From positions 32,900,133 to 32,964,132 of the forward strand of contig OZ025263.1 of the NCBI GenBank assembly GCA_964019135.1: DNA of 64,000 bases, given 5' to 3'. Position numbers and translations under genes: made by a program. The notes under the pieces were generated by a model, which saw nothing but the letters and a program-made list of their open reading frames with translations, was not told the DNA's origin and did no database searches. Shown piece by piece: positions 57,701-62,639 of the stretch (position 1 is its first letter; each line of letters starts with the position of its first letter). The DNA comes from Arenicola marina. Its lineage: Eukaryota > Annelida > Polychaeta > Arenicolidae.

Positions 57701-60700
57701 ACCGACAACTGTGACGGCCACAACCAGTGAGTCGAGCACAAGTAAGTACATGTCTATTGATATTCGTTGACTTTATTTATATGCAAACAACTATACGCGC
57801 GTTCAATCATTTCTGATGAATTTTACCAGTCTTTGCTTGTAACTTTTTCATCGCATTATACTCTTATTTTCATTACTTTCGGTGACGGTTTTCTTGATGG
57901 TCGTAACGAAATAATGTTCTCCCCGTGGTAGTACCAAGTACCACCAGTGTGAGCAGTGCAAGTACCATCTCGGAGAGCACAACAAGTGTGACCACTCCAA
58001 CAACGGTATCTGAATCCACAAGCACCGTGACCAGTCAGACCACAACAACACCAACAACTGTGACGCCCACAACCAGTGAGTCGAGCACAAGTAAGTATCG
58101 TCCTAATGGTTTTGGCGGCCTTATAGTTGATGTACGTACGATAATTTTGAACAATGTAAGCAACCCCTTAGAAATTAAACCATTCACGGTCTATAACCTG
58201 TTATGTGTACATGTGTGCAATATGTCGATATGAATGTGTCGTTAATGATATTAACGTTTCCTTCTGCATCGTTACAGAGACAAGAAGGACCTATTTGAAA
58301 ATTCCACCCAAGTATATTGCGTGCCGATTGTGGAATCGTTAATTGCATCGTGTTCTCTTCATGTATTGATGTGGGGTGTTTCCCCGGTAATGTTGACACT
58401 TATTTTATCCTCTGTGATAGGGTCAAGAAGCGGAAATTGGTTTATTTCGCCCGTGCCGATTTCCTTTCCCCTATTGTTGTGTTTATTATATTATGTGTTA
58501 TGTGTTTGTGATCTTTGATGTTTACGTGAACATGTAAACGTTTGCTCCCATCCAGTATTGGCGCCACGTCCCGTCGGAGTGAGTTTAACGCACTAAAACC
58601 GGTGATGCCCGGGATAATGCTCTATGTTGATAATGTTCCGTGGCTTTTTACATGACGATATTAACATTCATTTTTCCTCCACAGAAAGTACCATGGACCA
58701 TGATTTTGGGCATTCCAGTTCAACACGCACAATGTCGGCAGTAGCCATTTTGATCGCACTGTATTTCTTTCCACTGATGTTTGATCTACTGTTTCATTGA
58801 TGACGTTAATTTCTCCTTATCTCACCATTATAGAACCAAGTACCACCAGTGTGAGCAGTGCAAGCACCATCTCGGAGAGCACAACAAGTGTAACTACTCC
58901 AACAACACTCTCTGAATCTACGAGCACGGTGACCAGTCAGACCACAACAACACCGACAACTGTGACGGTCACAACCAGTGAGTCGAGCACAAGTAAGTAC
59001 ACGTCTATTGATATTCGTTGACTTTATTTATATGCAAACAACTATACGCGCGTTCAATCATTTCTGATGAATTCTACCAGTCTTTGCTTGTACATTTTTC
59101 ATCGTATTATACCCTTATTTTCATTACTACCGGTGACTGTTTTCTTGATGGTCGTAACGAAATAACTTTCTCCCCGTGGTAGTACCAAGTACCACCAGTG
59201 TGAGCAGTGCAAGTACCATCTCGGAGAGCACAACAAGTGTGACCACTCCATCAACGGTATCTGAATCCACGAGCACCGTGACTAGTCAGACCACAACAAC
59301 ACCAACAACTGTGACGCCCACAACCAGTGAGTCGACCACACGTAAGCTTAATATTATCTCCACAGTATCTTAATAATACGTATTGATCTTCAACTTACGC
59401 ATGTATAGTAACTGCAAAGTGTTGGTAGAATCTGCAAGCAGATGAAATAATAATAATATGCAAGTCTCTTCAATGTTTAACCTTTGTGGTAGTGGCATGT
59501 GTTCCTTGGAGTGCTGACGTATATATACCGTCTTCACTTCCGTCCGCTTTTTGTTAACTTGTGATAATGTTTTTTGTTTTTCATGGATTATTGACCTCCT
59601 TTGAACAAGATAATCATTTGGATTTCTGTACTTGCAGGGACCACTGTTACCGTACCCACCACGACAAGGCCGACAAGCACAACTCAGACAACCCAGACTG
59701 TACCGACAACAACATCAACAACACAAACAACTCAGACTTTACCGACAACAACGGCAACGACTGTGACTGTTCCTACCACAACAACACCAACAACAACTCA
59801 AACAACTCAGACTGTCCCTACCACAACAACACCAACAACAACAACACAAACAACTCAGACTGTACCGACAACAACAGCAACAACGCAAACAACTCAGACT
59901 GTACCGACAACAACAGCAACAACACAAACAACTCAGACTGTACCGACAACAACAGCAACAACTGTGACTGTTCCTACCACAACTACACCAACAACAACAA
60001 CTCAAACAACTCAAACTGTACCGACAACAACAGCAACAACTGTGACCATTCCTACCACAACAAAACCGACAACAACGACTCAAACAACTCAAACTGTACC
60101 AGCAACAACCGCAACAACACAAACAACTCAGACCGTACCGACAACAACGGCAACAACTGTGACTGTTCCTACCACAACAACACCAACAACAACAACAAAA
60201 ACAACTCAGACTGTACCGACAACAACAGCAACAACTGTTACTGTTCCCTCCACAACAACACCAACTACTACAACACAAACAACTCAGACTGTACCGACAA
60301 CAACAGCAACAACTGTGACTGTTCCTACCACAACAACGCCAACTACAACAACACAAACAACTCAGACTGTACCGACAACAACAGCAACAACTGTGACTGT
60401 TCCTACCACAACAACACCAACAACAACAACACAAACAACTCAGACTGTGCCGACAACAACCGCAACAACACAAACAACTCAGACCGTACCGACAACAACG
60501 GCAACAACTGTGACTGTTCCTACCACAACAACACCAACAGCAACAACACAAACAACTCAGACTGTACCGACAACAACGGCAACAACTGTAACTGTCCCTA
60601 CCACAACAACACCAACTACAACAACACAAACAACTCAGACTGTACCGACAACAACAGCAACAACGCACACAACTCAGACTGTACCGACAACAACAGCAAC

Positions 60701-62406
60701 AACTGTGACTGTTCCTACTACAACAACACCAACAACAACAACTCAAACAACTCAAACTGTACCGACAACAACAGCAACAACTGTGACTGTTCCTACCACA
60801 ACAACACCAACAACAACAACACAAACAACTCAGACTGTGCCGACAACAACCGCAACAACACAAACAACTCAGACCGTACCGACAACAACGGCAACAACTG
60901 TGACTGTTCCTACCACAACAACACCAACAACAACAACACAAACAACTCAGACTGTACCGACAACAACGGCAACAACTGTAACTGTCCCTACCACAACAAC
61001 ACCAACTACAACAACACAAACAACTCAGACTGTACCGACAACAACAGCAACAACGCACACAACTCAGACTGTACCGACAACAACAGCAACAACTGTGACT
61101 GTTCCTACTACAACAACACCAACAACAACAACTCAAACAACTCAAACTGTTCCGACAACAACAGCAACAACGCAAACAACTCAGACTGTACCGACAACAA
61201 CATCAACAACTGTAACTGTCCCTACCACAACAACACCAACTACAACAACGCAAACAACTCAGACTGTACCGACAACAACAGCAACAACTGTAACTGTCCC
61301 TACCACAACAACACCAACTACAACAACTCAAACAACTCAAACTGTTCCGACAACAACAGCAACAACGCAAACAACTCAGACTGTACCGACAACAACAGCA
61401 ACAACTGTAACTGTCCCTACCACAACAACACCAACTACAACAACTCAAACAACTCAGACTGTACAGACAACAACGGCAACAACGCAAACAACTCAGACTG
61501 TACCGACAACAACAGCAACAACTGTAACTGTCCCTACCACAACAACACCAACAACAACAACACAAACAACTCAGACTGTGCCGACAACAACCGCAACAAC
61601 ACAAACAACTCAGACTGTACCGAAAACAACAGCAACAACTGTGACTGTTCCTACCACAACAACGCCAACTACAACAACACAAACAACTCAGACTGTACCG
61701 ACAACAACAGCAACAACTGTGACTGTTCCTACCACAACAACACCAACAACAACAACACAAACAACTCAGACTGTACCGACAACAACAGCAACAACGCAAA
61801 CAACTCAGACTGTACCGACAACAACAGCAACAACTGTGACTGTTCCTACCACAACAACGCCAACAACAACAACACAAACAACTCAGACTGTACCGACAAC
61901 AACAGCAACAACGCAAACAACTCAGACTGTACCGACAACAACAGCAACAACTGTGACTGTTCCTACTACAACAACACCAACAACAACAACACAAACAACT
62001 CAGACTGTACCGACAACAACAGCAACAACTGTGACTGTTCCTACCACAACAACGCCAACTACAACAACACAAACAACTCAGACTGTACCGACAACAACAG
62101 CAACAACGCAAACAACTCAGACTGTACCGACAACAACAGCAACAACTGTGACTGTTCCTACTACAACAACACCAACAACAACAACACAAACAACTCAGAC
62201 TGTACCGACAACAACATCAACAACTGTGACTGTTCCTACCACAACAACAACACCAACAACAACAACTCAAGCAAATCAGACTATACCGACAACAACAGCA
62301 ACAACACCAACAAATCAGACTGTGCCGACAACCAGAGCAACAACTGTGACTGTCCCTTCCACAACAACCGTGACAACGCAGACTGCACCAACATCAGCAA
62401 AAACAG
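1..62406 (+). CDS. Giant mucin-like gene, multi-exon, 5' end outside window
   Basis: This gene-level entry joins the 159-nt A and B exons of the array to the Thr-rich exon at 59638-62406. Every junction is phase 1: each mucin exon ends with one base (A, or C in the last) before gtaag, and each acceptor is followed by two bases completing that codon. Complete in-window exons give 96 x 53 residues plus 923, all Ser/Thr/Pro-rich with no Cys and almost no charged or aromatic residues, as expected for an O-glycosylated mucin stalk. No initiator Met, signal peptide or folded domain is visible, so the start lies to the left. The 3' end is uncertain: it may end in any C or D exon, at the TGA at 62412-62414, in the small exon at 62437, or beyond the window. 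The family cannot be named from repeats alone. The exon structure is seen; membership of one transcript is inferred. Confidence 0.72.
783..941 (+). CDS. Mucin exon type A (first complete copy; type description)
   Basis: Acceptor ccattatag, donor gtaagtac; 159 nt, phase 1-1. It encodes one junction codon plus 52 residues: 22 Thr, 15 Ser, 3 Pro, 3 Glu, no Cys, Lys, Arg or aromatic. It begins PSTTSVSSASTISESTTSV and its middle carries the diagnostic TLSESTSTVTSQ; near the end it has TVTATTSESST. The junction codon is A|TA (Ile) when spliced to another A or B exon. Compared with B there are 8 synonymous codon differences and only two replacements (Leu for Val, Ala for Pro), which supports this reading frame. 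A-type exons have two donor contexts, gtaagtacat and gtaagtaatg, which track subfamilies. The role is inferred to be a densely O-glycosylated spacer. Confidence 0.85.
1132..1290 (+). CDS. Mucin exon type B (first complete copy; type description)
   Basis: Acceptor ccccgtggtag, donor gtaagtatcg; 159 nt, phase 1-1, paralogous to A. It differs by TVSESTSTVTSQ in the middle and TVTPTTSESST at the end. The 190-nt intron between A and B bears no resemblance to the one after B, so the A/B duplication is older than the array. In seven units (18, 21, 25, 33, 34, 38, 43) the exon starts CA instead of TA, changing the junction residue from Ile to Thr. If the donor is not used, the frame runs on about 47 codons to a TGA in most units (here to 1433), but units 0, 2 and 16 have an early stop, so read-through is unlikely to be a conserved product. 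Confidence 0.85.
1478..1542 (+). CDS. Candidate terminal exon C, short basic tail (type description)
   Basis: A good acceptor (gtttccttctgcatcgttac-ag) is followed by two bases that complete Lys with the A/B donor base. The frame then reads TRRTHLKIPPEYIAWRLWNR and stops at TAA, giving a 21-residue basic tail. Residues 6 (H/Y), 12 (E/K) and 16 (W/C) vary between units; the stop is kept in 44 of 47. The acceptor is tandem (cag-ag): use of the second AG, 2 nt on, opens a different frame of about 78 residues with two hydrophobic segments, to a stop near 1718. No strong donor follows in frame, so this would be a last exon. No polyadenylation signal is close. It may instead be intronic; the variation pattern favours neither frame. 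Confidence 0.42.
1882..1997 (+). CDS. Terminal exon D, GPI-anchor-like C-terminal signal (type description)
   Basis: Excellent acceptor (cattcatttttcctccac-ag). A|AA makes Lys, then 37 codons and TGA: STMDHEFGHSSSTRTMSAV, continuing AILIALYFFPLMFDLLFH. The layout of small polar residues (GHSSS, candidate omega region), short spacer and hydrophobic C-terminal end with no basic tail after it matches GPI-attachment signals; a short single-pass tail anchor is the alternative. The exon is 116 nt in all 47 units, its stop is always present, and it lies just 33-36 nt upstream of the next A exon. Only one copy (21310) has a premature stop. Recurrent changes are E to D, R to G, I to S and L to M. There is no AATAAA between D and the next A. 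Confidence 0.66.
2031..3277 (+). repeat. Unit 2
   Basis: A 2031-2189, B 2380-2538, C 2725-2789, D 3129-3244. B has Thr for Ile (accacctcgg). D has Gly for Glu (catgggttt). Early TGA follows the B donor, as in unit 0. Confidence 0.93.
3278..4528 (+). repeat. Unit 3
   Basis: A 3278-3436, B 3627-3785, C 3973-4037, D 4380-4495. B carries Arg for Ser and Gly for Val. The C acceptor is gttaaag rather than gttacag, a weaker site. C and D are of the unit-0 subfamily. Confidence 0.93.
4529..6128 (+). repeat. Unit 4, enlarged with three mucin exons
   Basis: A 4529-4687, extra A-type exon 4878-5036, B 5227-5385, C 5573-5637, D 5980-6095. A starts AA, making the junction residue Lys, and has Ala for Val in STATSQ. 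The unit is 1,600 bp, one exon plus one A-B intron (349 bp) longer than standard. C again has gttaaag. Confidence 0.93.
4878..5036 (+). CDS. Extra A-type mucin exon in a B-type acceptor context
   Basis: The exon follows the B acceptor intron (ctttctccccgtggtag) but its body is A type from codon 10 onward (AGC, TLSES, ATTSES) and it has the A donor gtaagtacat. It is open, 159 nt and phase 1-1. The exchange point therefore lies within roughly the first 30 nt, or upstream in identical sequence. It adds 53 residues without disturbing frame. Confidence 0.85.
6129..7725 (+). repeat. Unit 5, enlarged with three mucin exons
   Basis: A 6129-6287 (starts AA, Lys junction), hybrid exon 6478-6636, B 6827-6985, C 7173-7237, D 7577-7692. 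B has Thr for Ser in ESTTTVTSQ and the variant acceptor ccccgtcgtag, shared with unit 6. Confidence 0.93.
6478..6636 (+). CDS. B/A hybrid mucin exon with an internal crossover point
   Basis: The first 20 codons carry B-specific bases (AGT at codon 10, ACA at 16, GTG ACC at 19-20). From codon 24 on it carries A-specific bases (ACA CTC, TCT, ACG GTG, CCG, GCC) and the A donor. The switch lies between 6540 and 6550. The product is an intact 53-residue mucin segment, so recombination inside the exon is tolerated. Confidence 0.88.
7726..8973 (+). repeat. Unit 6
   Basis: A 7726-7884 (Ser for Thr near the start, accagcagtg), B 8075-8233 (Ser to Thr as in unit 5), C 8421-8485, D 8825-8940. A Cys-region change gives tacattcgtgc in the post-B intron. 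Confidence 0.93.
8974..10222 (+). repeat. Unit 7
   Basis: A 8974-9132, B 9323-9481, C 9669-9733, D 10074-10189. The D acceptor is cctcgcag and D reads AGG for ATG at its third full codon (Arg for Met). The hydrophobic frame of C is lengthened to 87 codons (ends VPSE) by a local change near 9880. Confidence 0.93.
10223..11470 (+). repeat. Unit 8
   Basis: A 10223-10381, B 10572-10730, C 10918-10982, D 11322-11437. D carries Tyr-Arg for Asp-His (atgtaccgtgag). Repeated at unit 12. Confidence 0.93.
11471..12719 (+). repeat. Unit 9
   Basis: A 11471-11629, B 11820-11978 (Tyr for Ser, gtatatgaa), C 12166-12230 (last residue His), D 12571-12686. Repeated at unit 13. Confidence 0.93.
12720..13966 (+). 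repeat. Unit 10
   Basis: A 12720-12878 with donor gtaagtaatg, B 13068-13226 (Ser for Thr, cacatcaag), C 13414-13478, D 13818-13933. Confidence 0.93.
13967..15215 (+). repeat. Unit 11
   Basis: A 13967-14125, B 14316-14474, C 14662-14726, D 15067-15182. Near-copy of unit 7, including the tcgcag acceptor and the Arg in D. Confidence 0.93.
15216..16463 (+). repeat. Unit 12
   Basis: A 15216-15374, B 15565-15723, C 15911-15975, D 16315-16430. Near-copy of unit 8; C differs by agaaaag for agacaag (Lys for Thr). Confidence 0.93.
16464..17712 (+). repeat. Unit 13
   Basis: A 16464-16622 (synonymous ACA for ACG in STVTS), B 16813-16971 (Tyr for Ser), C 17159-17223, D 17564-17679. Near-copy of unit 9. 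Confidence 0.93.
17713..18959 (+). repeat. Unit 14
   Basis: A 17713-17871, B 18061-18219, C 18407-18471, D 18811-18926. Near-copy of unit 10, without its Thr-to-Ser change in B. Confidence 0.93.
18960..20208 (+). repeat. Unit 15
   Basis: A 18960-19118, B 19309-19467 (Ala for Thr, ccagcaact), C 19655-19719, D 20060-20175. Resembles units 7 and 11, again with the tcgcag acceptor. Confidence 0.93.
20209..21455 (+). repeat. Unit 16, with altered exits
   Basis: A 20209-20367, B 20558-20716, C 20904-20995, D 21310-21425. The base after the B donor makes TAA (gtaagtaacg). C starts AGATACAAG, so the second tandem AG is lost, and its usual TAA is TAC, extending the tail by nine codons to a TGA at 20993-20995. 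D has TGA at 21387-21389. Confidence 0.93.
21310..21425 (+). pseudogene. Exon D of unit 16, anchor signal cut by a premature stop
   Basis: The acceptor and first 25 full codons are intact (with ATC for ACC and GATATT for GAGTTT), but the codon that is TAT in the other units is TGA here (21387-21389). The tail would end ..AILIAL, losing the last 12 residues of the hydrophobic segment. Such a tail may be too short to act as an anchor signal. The downstream ordinary TGA is still present. Confidence 0.7.
21456..22700 (+). repeat. Unit 17
   Basis: A 21456-21614, B 21802-21960, C 22148-22212, D 22552-22667. The polypyrimidine tract before A is 3 nt shorter (ttcttatctc), and the A donor reads gtaagtacatta. 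First unit with the tgtcgactg form of C. Confidence 0.93.
22701..23949 (+). repeat. Unit 18
   Basis: A 22701-22859, B 23050-23208 (starts CA, Thr junction), C 23396-23460, D 23801-23916 (Gly for Arg, acaggcaca). Confidence 0.93.
23950..25196 (+). repeat. Unit 19
   Basis: A 23950-24108 (donor gtaagtaatg), B 24298-24456, C 24644-24708, D 25048-25163. Confidence 0.93.
25197..26441 (+). repeat. Unit 20
   Basis: A 25197-25355, B 25543-25701, C from 25891, D 26293-26408 (Ser for Ile, gccagtttg). The C acceptor reads gttacatag: the first AG of the tandem site is gone, so only the 2-nt-shifted hydrophobic frame is reachable. Confidence 0.92.
26442..27690 (+). repeat. Unit 21
   Basis: A 26442-26600, B 26791-26949 (CA start), C 27137-27201, D 27542-27657. 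Copy of unit 18 at +3,741. Confidence 0.93.
27691..28937 (+). repeat. Unit 22
   Basis: A 27691-27849, B 28039-28197, C 28385-28449, D 28789-28904. Copy of unit 19 at +3,741. Confidence 0.93.
28938..30182 (+). repeat. Unit 23
   Basis: A 28938-29096, B 29284-29442, C 29630-29694, D 30034-30149. Mosaic: its A half matches unit 20 (donor gtaagtacatta), while its B half and C match unit 22. Confidence 0.93.
30183..31427 (+). repeat. Unit 24
   Basis: A 30183-30341, B 30529-30687, C from 30877, D 31279-31394. Copy of unit 20, including the lost first C acceptor (gttacatag). Confidence 0.92.
31428..32676 (+). repeat. Unit 25
   Basis: A 31428-31586, B 31777-31935 (CA start), C 32123-32187, D 32528-32643. 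Third copy of the unit 18/21 type. Confidence 0.93.
32677..33923 (+). repeat. Unit 26
   Basis: A 32677-32835, B 33025-33183 (Ile for Val, acgatatct), C 33371-33435, D 33775-33890. Confidence 0.93.
33924..35168 (+). repeat. Unit 27
   Basis: A 33924-34082 (Pro for Thr, tctccgagc), B 34270-34428, C 34616-34680, D 35020-35135. D starts AAACTATCATG (Thr-Ile for Ser-Thr) and ends ..FP before the TGA. Confidence 0.92.
35169..36418 (+). repeat. Unit 28
   Basis: A 35169-35327, B 35518-35676, C 35864-35928, D 36270-36385. C is the most diverged copy (tatggcgggccgtttg), yet its short basic frame still ends LWNR-stop, while the hydrophobic frame is cut by TGA (gggtcatga). D has Leu for His and Val for Phe. 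Confidence 0.92.
36419..37665 (+). repeat. Unit 29
   Basis: A 36419-36577, B 36767-36925, C 37113-37177, D 37517-37632 (Ser for Ile). Confidence 0.93.
37666..38891 (+). repeat. Unit 30, 21-bp deletion in C
   Basis: A 37666-37824, B 38014-38172 (Lys for Glu, gtatctaaa), C 38360-38430, D 38743-38858. The deletion removes the usual C stop; the tail then reads ..CRLWLFTY and stops at 38428-38430. Confidence 0.93.
38892..40138 (+). repeat. Unit 31
   Basis: A 38892-39050 (carries B-like synonymous GTG ACC), B 39240-39398, C 39586-39650, D 39990-40105. The post-B ATTAAA is ATCAAA. Confidence 0.93.
40139..41385 (+). repeat. Unit 32
   Basis: A 40139-40297 (GTG ACC as in unit 31), B 40487-40645, C 40833-40897 (Lys for Arg, agaaagacc), D 41237-41352. 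Confidence 0.93.
41386..42632 (+). repeat. Unit 33
   Basis: A 41386-41544, B 41734-41892 (CA start), C 42080-42144, D 42484-42599. Confidence 0.93.
42633..43858 (+). repeat. Unit 34, 21-bp deletion in C
   Basis: A 42633-42791, B 42981-43139 (CA start), C 43327-43397, D 43710-43825. Same deletion and same replacement stop as unit 30, 4,967 bp upstream. Confidence 0.93.
43859..45105 (+). repeat. Unit 35
   Basis: A 43859-44017, B 44207-44365, C 44553-44617, D 44957-45072. Confidence 0.93.
45106..46353 (+). repeat. Unit 36
   Basis: A 45106-45264, B 45455-45613 (acceptor ccccttggtag), C 45801-45865 (synonymous AGA, Thr for Ala), D 46205-46320 (Met for Leu). Confidence 0.93.
46354..47600 (+). 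repeat. Unit 37
   Basis: A 46354-46512, B 46702-46860, C 47048-47112, D 47452-47567. C has tgtcgattg and cctagtattg markers shared with unit 42. Confidence 0.93.
47601..48849 (+). repeat. Unit 38
   Basis: A 47601-47759 (Asn for Ile, caccaactcg), B 47950-48108 (CA start), C 48296-48360, D 48701-48816. Confidence 0.93.
48850..50096 (+). repeat. Unit 39
   Basis: A 48850-49008, B 49198-49356, C 49544-49608, D 49948-50063. Confidence 0.93.
50097..51344 (+). repeat. Unit 40
   Basis: A 50097-50255, B 50446-50604, C 50792-50856, D 51196-51311. Copy of unit 36 at +4,991. Confidence 0.93.
51345..52591 (+). repeat. Unit 41, mosaic
   Basis: A 51345-51503, B 51693-51851, C 52039-52103, D 52443-52558 (Asn for Thr, aaagtaacatg). 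A and B match unit 37; C and D match units 36 and 40. Confidence 0.93.
52592..53838 (+). repeat. Unit 42
   Basis: A 52592-52750, B 52940-53098, C 53286-53350, D 53690-53805. Copy of unit 37 at +6,238. Confidence 0.93.
53839..55086 (+). repeat. Unit 43, mosaic
   Basis: A 53839-53997, B 54188-54346 (CA start), C 54534-54598, D 54938-55053. The A half and B start match unit 38; the intron after B, C and D match unit 39, so the switch lies in or next to exon B. Confidence 0.93.
55087..56334 (+). repeat. Unit 44
   Basis: A 55087-55245, B 55436-55594, C 55782-55846, D 56186-56301. Copy of unit 40 at +4,990. Confidence 0.93.
56335..57582 (+). repeat. Unit 45
   Basis: A 56335-56493, B 56684-56842 (Ser for Thr, gtgtcgccc), C 57030-57094, D 57434-57549 (Val for Met). 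Confidence 0.93.
57583..58833 (+). repeat. Unit 46
   Basis: A 57583-57741, B 57932-58090, C 58278-58342, D 58685-58800. C and D carry the unit 0/3/4 markers (ttatattatgtg, gccacgtcccg, ataatgttccg). Confidence 0.93.
58834..59341 (+). repeat. Unit 47, last pair of mucin exons, no C or D
   Basis: A 58834-58992 (starts AA, Lys junction; Val for Ala), B 59183-59341. Repeat homology ends inside this B exon. Confidence 0.93.
59183..59341 (+). CDS. Last mucin exon B, diverged 3' end
   Basis: A 159-nt B exon, phase 1-1, with Ser for Thr (ccatcaacg) and a changed end: TSESTT then C|gtaagctt instead of SST A|gtaagt. The final base C joins the GG of the next exon as Arg. Sequence after the donor has no similarity to the array, so this marks the array boundary. 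Confidence 0.83.
59342..59637 (+). other. Unique intron between the array and the Thr-rich exon
   Basis: 296 nt from gtaagctt to gatttctgtacttgcag. It has no array homology. It is AT-rich with no open frame of note and no RNA gene. Confidence 0.75.
59638..62340 (+). repeat. Coding minisatellite, 39/78-bp modules
   Basis: The exon is almost entirely tandem 39-bp and 78-bp modules with the core accgacaacaacagcaac, in varying order. Larger blocks recur too: about 375 bp around 60370-60730 reappears at about 60785-61120. All length changes are multiples of 3. Confidence 0.85.
59638..62406 (+). CDS. Giant Thr/Pro/Gln-rich exon (923 codons)
   Basis: Acceptor cttgcag, donor acag|gtgagt (a full consensus), length 2,769 nt, phase 1 at both ends, no stop. 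It begins R-TTVTVPTTTRPTSTTQTTQ and is built from two modules: about 13 residues (PTTTATTQTTQTV) and 26 residues (PTTTATTVTV then PTTTTPTTTTQTTQTV). Only Thr, Pro, Gln, Val and Ala are common; Lys, Arg and Ser are rare. Differences between copies are largely third-base (ACA/ACG/ACC/ACT, GTA/GTG, CCC/CCT), supporting this frame. The +1 frame (Asn/Cys-rich, 59561-62410) is also open but would need a phase-2 entry. It should form a densely O-glycosylated stalk. The end reads TAPTSAK; if the donor is not used, translation stops at TGA 62412-62414. Confidence 0.82.
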
Positions 62407-62436
62407 GTGAGTGATAACGTTAGCTTATCATTATAG

Positions 62437-62555
62437 TCAACGCCAACAGTATAGACATCATTCGGGCATTGGTGCAAATAGTGAAAATGGTTGTTGATGT
62501 TGATAATGCCGTTTGGGCCGATGCTGAGATGAAGAGTAGAAACAATAAAACCTAA
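62437..62555 (+). CDS. Possible alternative last exon, 38 residues
   Basis: A phase-1 compatible acceptor (ttagcttatcattatag, resembling that of exon A) leads into an open frame: NANSIDIIRALVQIVKMVV, then DVDNAVWADAEMKSRNNKT, stop TAA. AATAAA (62544-62549) overlaps its end. It lies only 30 nt after the giant exon's donor, too close for splicing between the two, so it could be used only by joining directly from an upstream donor such as 59341, skipping the giant exon. No family is recognised. It may be a chance frame. Confidence 0.3.
62544..62549 (+). terminator. AATAAA polyadenylation signal candidate
   Basis: The only canonical hexamer I noticed downstream of the giant exon, 130 nt after the TGA at 62412-62414. 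It would serve either a transcript that ends unspliced at that TGA or the small exon at 62437. Confidence 0.4.
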
Positions 62556-62639
62556 CCGTATCATGATCACAGGGCACAATACGAGTCCAAGAGATTGACA
62601 CGACACATTTTAACCAAACATGACGAGTGTGGTTGTTGA

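Larger units (their letters stand above)
1..59341 (+). repeat. Tandem array of ~1.25-kb exon-bearing units (47 plus a partial)
   Basis: Head-to-tail repeats, all in the same orientation, truncated at the left edge and ending sharply after the B exon at 59341. Spacing of A exons is mostly 1,245-1,251 bp, with two 1,226-bp units (21-bp deletion in C) and two of about 1,600 bp (an extra A-type exon plus 190-bp intron). Each unit holds A (159 nt), a 189-190-nt intron, B (159 nt), a 187-nt intron, C, then D, then the tract leading into the next A. Base changes and small indels are scattered through introns and C, whereas A, B and D keep constant length in every unit. Units cluster into subfamilies that recur as multi-unit blocks, typical of unequal crossing-over and gene conversion. 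Confidence 0.97.
62407..62639 (+). other. Sequence between giant exon and minisatellite
   Basis: Starts as an intron (gtgagt) and is unique sequence. Apart from the small candidate exon and AATAAA, nothing else is supported here. If the gene continues, its next exon is beyond the right edge. Confidence 0.5.

Noticed and set aside
1..59341. CRISPR array or transposon array as explanation for the regular repeats
   Set aside because: Units are 1.25 kb with spliced exons, no short direct repeats with unique spacers, no terminal inverted repeats, target-site duplications or transposase/reverse transcriptase frames.
59739..62189. Long Cys/Ser-rich minus-strand frames over the Thr-rich exon
   Set aside because: Complement of ACA/ACC/GTT repeats; no acceptor or donor supports them.
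59561..62410. Asn/Asp/Cys-rich 949-codon + frame through the Thr-rich exon
   Set aside because: Open only because the repeats have a period divisible by 3 and few T's. It needs a phase-2 entry that no upstream donor supplies, and copy differences are mostly silent in the Thr frame, not this one.
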